DNA of 7,163 bases from a bacterium. Its GTDB lineage: Bacteria; Babelota; Babeliae; Babelales; Chromulinivoraceae. The notes under the pieces were generated by a model, which made no database searches, was not told the DNA's origin, and saw only the letters and a list, made by a program, of their open reading frames with translations. Positions 4,690-7,163 of the stretch are shown piece after piece. Within the stretch, counting starts at the first letter, position 1. Each line of letters opens with the position of its first letter. The DNA lies in assembly GCA_947377595.1 (NCBI GenBank), contig CANCGK010000049.1:1-7163 (forward strand), written 5' to 3'. A program made the translations under genes and the position numbers.

Positions 4690-6426
4690 ATGAAAAAAAT
4701 AGTAAGTTTGGGATTATTATTACTCCAGATCAATTTTATTTGCTATGGACCTCAGGAAAATACAACTTTCGATCATAAAGTCTATACGACAACAAAATCT
4801 GAATCTAATGGTCTAAAGCCATTAAAAGAAATCTCAAGTCAATCTTCTCAACCTGATCCAAGTCATATGCAAAAGCTTGCAGATAAGTTATCACAGGAAT
4901 TGCCTCATGAACAAAAATTTGATGCTTGGTCAGCGGATACAGATCCAAATAATGAGGATTCAATTCAAATAGTTGAAACAAGTAGCAACACCAAAAAACT
5001 ACCTACTACTACTGATGATCTCACAAATGCTCAATTTTTAGATGCTGCAAACCTGCTCGAAAAAATGCGCGATAGCAAAGCTTTAGTTTCAAAGTCTGAA
5101 CAAGATAAATTACTTTTAGGAAAAACTATGGATGCATGGCTTCCTGATGTTAATGCAACAAACAAGCGTATTAAAAATTTAGAAACTGCAAATCGTACCA
5201 CAGCAAAAAGCATATTAAGCCAAATAAAATCTGCAGAATTAAAACAAGAAAGGACAGGCAAATATAACATAACATCTTTCGCCTCAAGACGAGCTCCAGA
5301 GGAAGATATATTGGCCTATAAAAATGCTATCGCAGAAAATTTAATTCAATCAACGCTCGACAATGTTTTTGGTAAAGACAGCATGTCTGGTCAAAGTTTA
5401 GCGAAATTCACAAGAACTGATAACAATATAATCATGACTCATATTCTAAATGAAACAAAATACAAAGATTTATTTGATTGGAGTAAATCAGATATAGAAC
5501 GCTTAAACACTATCGCTGATATTTCTGATGAAATTATGAATAGAATCTGCGCATCAGAGGCAGGAAGCTCTCAGCGATCTATTGGTAGATTTGAAACAAA
5601 AATTCATGATGATGGCACCTACGAACAAACTATTACCAACGACCTTGGTGCAATAACAACAACTAAAATTGATAATAAGGGAAAGGTTATATTGCAAGAA
5701 TATACAGACACTTCGAACAACGCTACATTTAGAACAGAAGCAAACGATCAAGGAAAAATGACAACAAAATATATTGATGCTCAAGGAAATGAACATCCTT
5801 TAACTTCTTATGAAGAATCGCTCACTAGCATAGCATACGCACAACACAAAGCGATGATCATTGCAAAATCTATATTAAAAGCATCATTATGGACAGGCAA
5901 ACAGGCGATAATTAATTTAATTACTTACCCAATTCCTATGACACTATCAATCGTTGCAGTTGCAGGATTTGTGCCTTTGGTTAAAGGTGGATCTATGATT
6001 GCGCATGCAGTCACTGGTAACGAAGCGTATGCATGGTCGAGCCCAACTGTACGTTCTGCAATTATGCATATTATCGAACTTTCTTGTGGCGATCGCAGAG
6101 GGATCTTGAGTGGTCAACAAGGCAGAGTCTTTAGACAAGGGACCATGCTTTCTAAAGCCGCAAATGCTATCAATCCTTTTGGTAAAGATCTTTCAACAAC
6201 ACCAGAAACACCAGAAGAAAAAAATCAACACGAAGAATATTATACCTTAATCAATACCATGATTGATGCAGTTATGACTCCAGTAAAAGCATTATTTCCA
6301 GAAACTTTAGGTGACACACTTGTATCGAAAGCTTCCTTAGATACAGAAAGGGCAAAGAGAGAAGCCTTGAGCAACGAGTTAAACCAAGACTTGCAAGATG
6401 GCTCCTTAATTTTACGAACATCTTAA
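4690..6426 (+). CDS. Large predicted exported protein with short internal repeats, unknown function
   Basis: This gene encodes 578 residues. The start is supported by AAAGGG (4678-4683) six bases before the ATG and by a signal peptide (KK at 2-3, hydrophobic core at 4-18). Residues 20-135 are Ser/Thr/Pro/Gln-rich and probably disordered. The motif DAW occurs twice in similar settings (78-80 DAWSADTDPN; 148-150 DAWLPDVNAT). Residues about 300-369 form three loosely repeated units of 22-24 residues built around T-[KE]-x-x-[DN]-x-G-[TK] (G309, G331, G355), probably beta hairpins resembling extracellular repeat modules. A helical Ala-rich stretch leads to one hydrophobic segment (about 406-431) that could cross or insert in a membrane. 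The C-terminus (about 480-578) is charged and helical. No catalytic motif or known family is recognised. Possible roles are a surface or host-interaction protein. The gene appears monocistronic, between the operon terminator and the shared convergent terminator. Confidence 0.82.
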   Translation: MKKIVSLGLLLLQINFICYGPQENTTFDHKVYTTTKSESNGLKPLKEISSQSSQPDPSHMQKLADKLSQELPHEQKFDAWSADTDPNNEDSIQIVETSSNTKKLPTTTDDLTNAQFLDAANLLEKMRDSKALVSKSEQDKLLLGKTMDAWLPDVNATNKRIKNLETANRTTAKSILSQIKSAELKQERTGKYNITSFASRRAPEEDILAYKNAIAENLIQSTLDNVFGKDSMSGQSLAKFTRTDNNIIMTHILNETKYKDLFDWSKSDIERLNTIADISDEIMNRICASEAGSSQRSIGRFETKIHDDGTYEQTITNDLGAITTTKIDNKGKVILQEYTDTSNNATFRTEANDQGKMTTKYIDAQGNEHPLTSYEESLTSIAYAQHKAMIIAKSILKASLWTGKQAIINLITYPIPMTLSIVAVAGFVPLVKGGSMIAHAVTGNEAYAWSSPTVRSAIMHIIELSCGDRRGILSGQQGRVFRQGTMLSKAANAINPFGKDLSTTPETPEEKNQHEEYYTLINTMIDAVMTPVKALFPETLGDTLVSKASLDTERAKREALSNELNQDLQDGSLILRTS

Positions 6427-6456
6427 ACACTCAGGTATCGTTCATATTTTATCACG

Positions 6457-6489
6457 AAAAAAGCGCTCGTATTTGCAGAGCGCTTTTTT
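6457..6489. terminator. Bidirectional terminator between convergent genes
   Basis: AAAAAA (6457-6462), then stem GCGCTC (6463-6468), a nine-base loop, GAGCGC (6478-6483) and TTTTTT (6484-6489). Because the stem is flanked by an A tract on one side and a T tract on the other, it works as an intrinsic terminator on both strands. It serves the 578-residue protein gene (stop 30 bases to the left) and alaS (stop about 20 bases to the right). Confidence 0.9.
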
Positions 6490-6509
6490 CTTAAAAGTAT
6501 ATTTGAACG

Positions 6510-7163
6510 TTAGCAGTTTTGCTCTAACCATTGCTTCATTGCATCTTGACATGAAGCCGGTAAAATAACACCTCCGCCTTGAATTTGTAGAGGATTACCC
6601 CCAGAACGTAAGTTGCACTGTTGTTGCAACCAAAGCTGGAAATTTTTCATCACAAACTTTTGAGTGTATTGTTGAGCAACTGAACCAATAAATAAAGATT
6701 TACCTTCTTCTTGATTGATGACAAAATAAAATCCAGGTTGCTTTGCTTGCAAAGCCGTAACGATATCACGCAAGTTTTCTGCAAAACCTGTGACAACAAT
6801 ATAATTACATGGCATACCGCCAACCTGATATGATTGTTCTAACCATGCAGGAATAGATGATTTCCATTGTTCTGCTTTAAGTTGTTTGACTTGCTGATGT
6901 AAATCTTTCATTTTATTTTGTAATTTTTCCACTGCATCAGACAACTGATCAGCTTTAACTTTTAAATCTTGTTCTAATTGTTTGATTAAACTAAAATTTT
7001 CTTGCATCAAAGCTAAAGCTTTACCGCCTGTGTATGCAACGATACGTCGTTGCCCTGCAGCTAACGCAGCATCTTCGACAATTTTAAATGATCCAATATC
7101 CCCAGTTGCTCGCACGTGTGTTCCACCACATAACTCTGCTGAAAAACCAGGAACAATAACTGC
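6510..7163 (-). CDS. alaS: Alanyl-tRNA synthetase, C-terminal 217 residues (5' part beyond the window)
   Basis: AlaRS attaches alanine to tRNA-Ala and also to tmRNA, and edits mischarged Ser and Gly. The visible frame is open to the window edge, and its first residues read AVIVPGFSAELCGGTHVRATGDIGSFKIV. This is the highly conserved end of the editing domain, whose C-x3-H pair (C12, H16 of the fragment) is a zinc-binding element of the editing site. AALAAGQRRIVAYTG follows, also typical. Next come a long coiled coil (about fragment residues 50-100) and the C-Ala/DHHA1 domain, with a glycine-rich motif RSGGNPLQIQGGG near residues 184-198. AlaRS is usually about 875 residues, so roughly the last quarter is visible. 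A GTG at 7113-7115 in this frame encodes the Val of the CGGTHV motif and is not a real start. The reading frame is intact and ends at TAA 6510-6512. Confidence 0.96.
   Translation of the reverse strand, partial: AVIVPGFSAELCGGTHVRATGDIGSFKIVEDAALAAGQRRIVAYTGGKALALMQENFSLIKQLEQDLKVKADQLSDAVEKLQNKMKDLHQQVKQLKAEQWKSSIPAWLEQSYQVGGMPCNYIVVTGFAENLRDIVTALQAKQPGFYFVINQEEGKSLFIGSVAQQYTQKFVMKNFQLWLQQQCNLRSGGNPLQIQGGGVILPASCQDAMKQWLEQNC

Noticed and set aside
5031..6138. Three minus-strand open frames inside the 578-residue gene
   Set aside because: All are antisense to a long gene with a clear signal peptide and ribosome-binding site; none has its own start signal or recognisable protein features.

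Overview
The window is AT-rich (roughly one third G+C by eye) and looks like chromosome from a Gram-negative bacterium with a compact genome and many small exported proteins. A Skp/OmpH-family periplasmic chaperone implies an outer membrane. The mix of AT-rich lineage-specific signal-peptide proteins, single-copy housekeeping genes and palindromic repeats resembles reduced host-associated bacteria such as Candidatus Dependentiae (TM6/Babeliae). That placement is inference from overall style, not from a marker search.

Left part (1-1441). The window opens inside a tmRNA gene (ssrA), whose 3' end with encoded CCA is at 324-326. A 136-bp block starting in the last 12 bases of the tmRNA (315-450) is repeated with one mismatch at 1223-1358. 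A 54-bp piece of it occurs a third time at 1370-1423. Between the two long copies lies a single minus-strand gene for a small secreted Cys-containing protein (539-1069). The arrangement looks like an integration scar or segmental duplication at the tmRNA 3' end, a classical attachment site, but no integrase is visible.

Middle part (1442-4600). A predicted exported 325-residue protein of unknown function begins 18 bases after the truncated third repeat. A gene-free stretch (2420-2762) follows. It holds a set of mutually complementary segments ending in a T-rich tail, which could be a small RNA or an attenuator, and then a good sigma70-type promoter. That promoter probably drives a four-gene unit: skp/ompH-like chaperone, peptidyl-tRNA hydrolase (pth), and two tandem, distantly related secreted proteins of about 92 residues. 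The unit ends at a strong 13-bp intrinsic terminator.

Right part (4600-7163). A 578-residue predicted exported protein of unknown function carries a short repeat region and one internal hydrophobic segment. It converges on the 3' end of alanyl-tRNA synthetase (alaS, minus strand, cut by the window edge). The two genes share a symmetrical A-tract/hairpin/T-tract terminator.

Functionally, ssrA and pth both deal with stalled or prematurely released translation products, and alaS charges tRNA-Ala, the amino acid that tmRNA carries. Their proximity is notable but may be coincidental. The remaining genes are envelope or exported proteins, most of them unrecognised.
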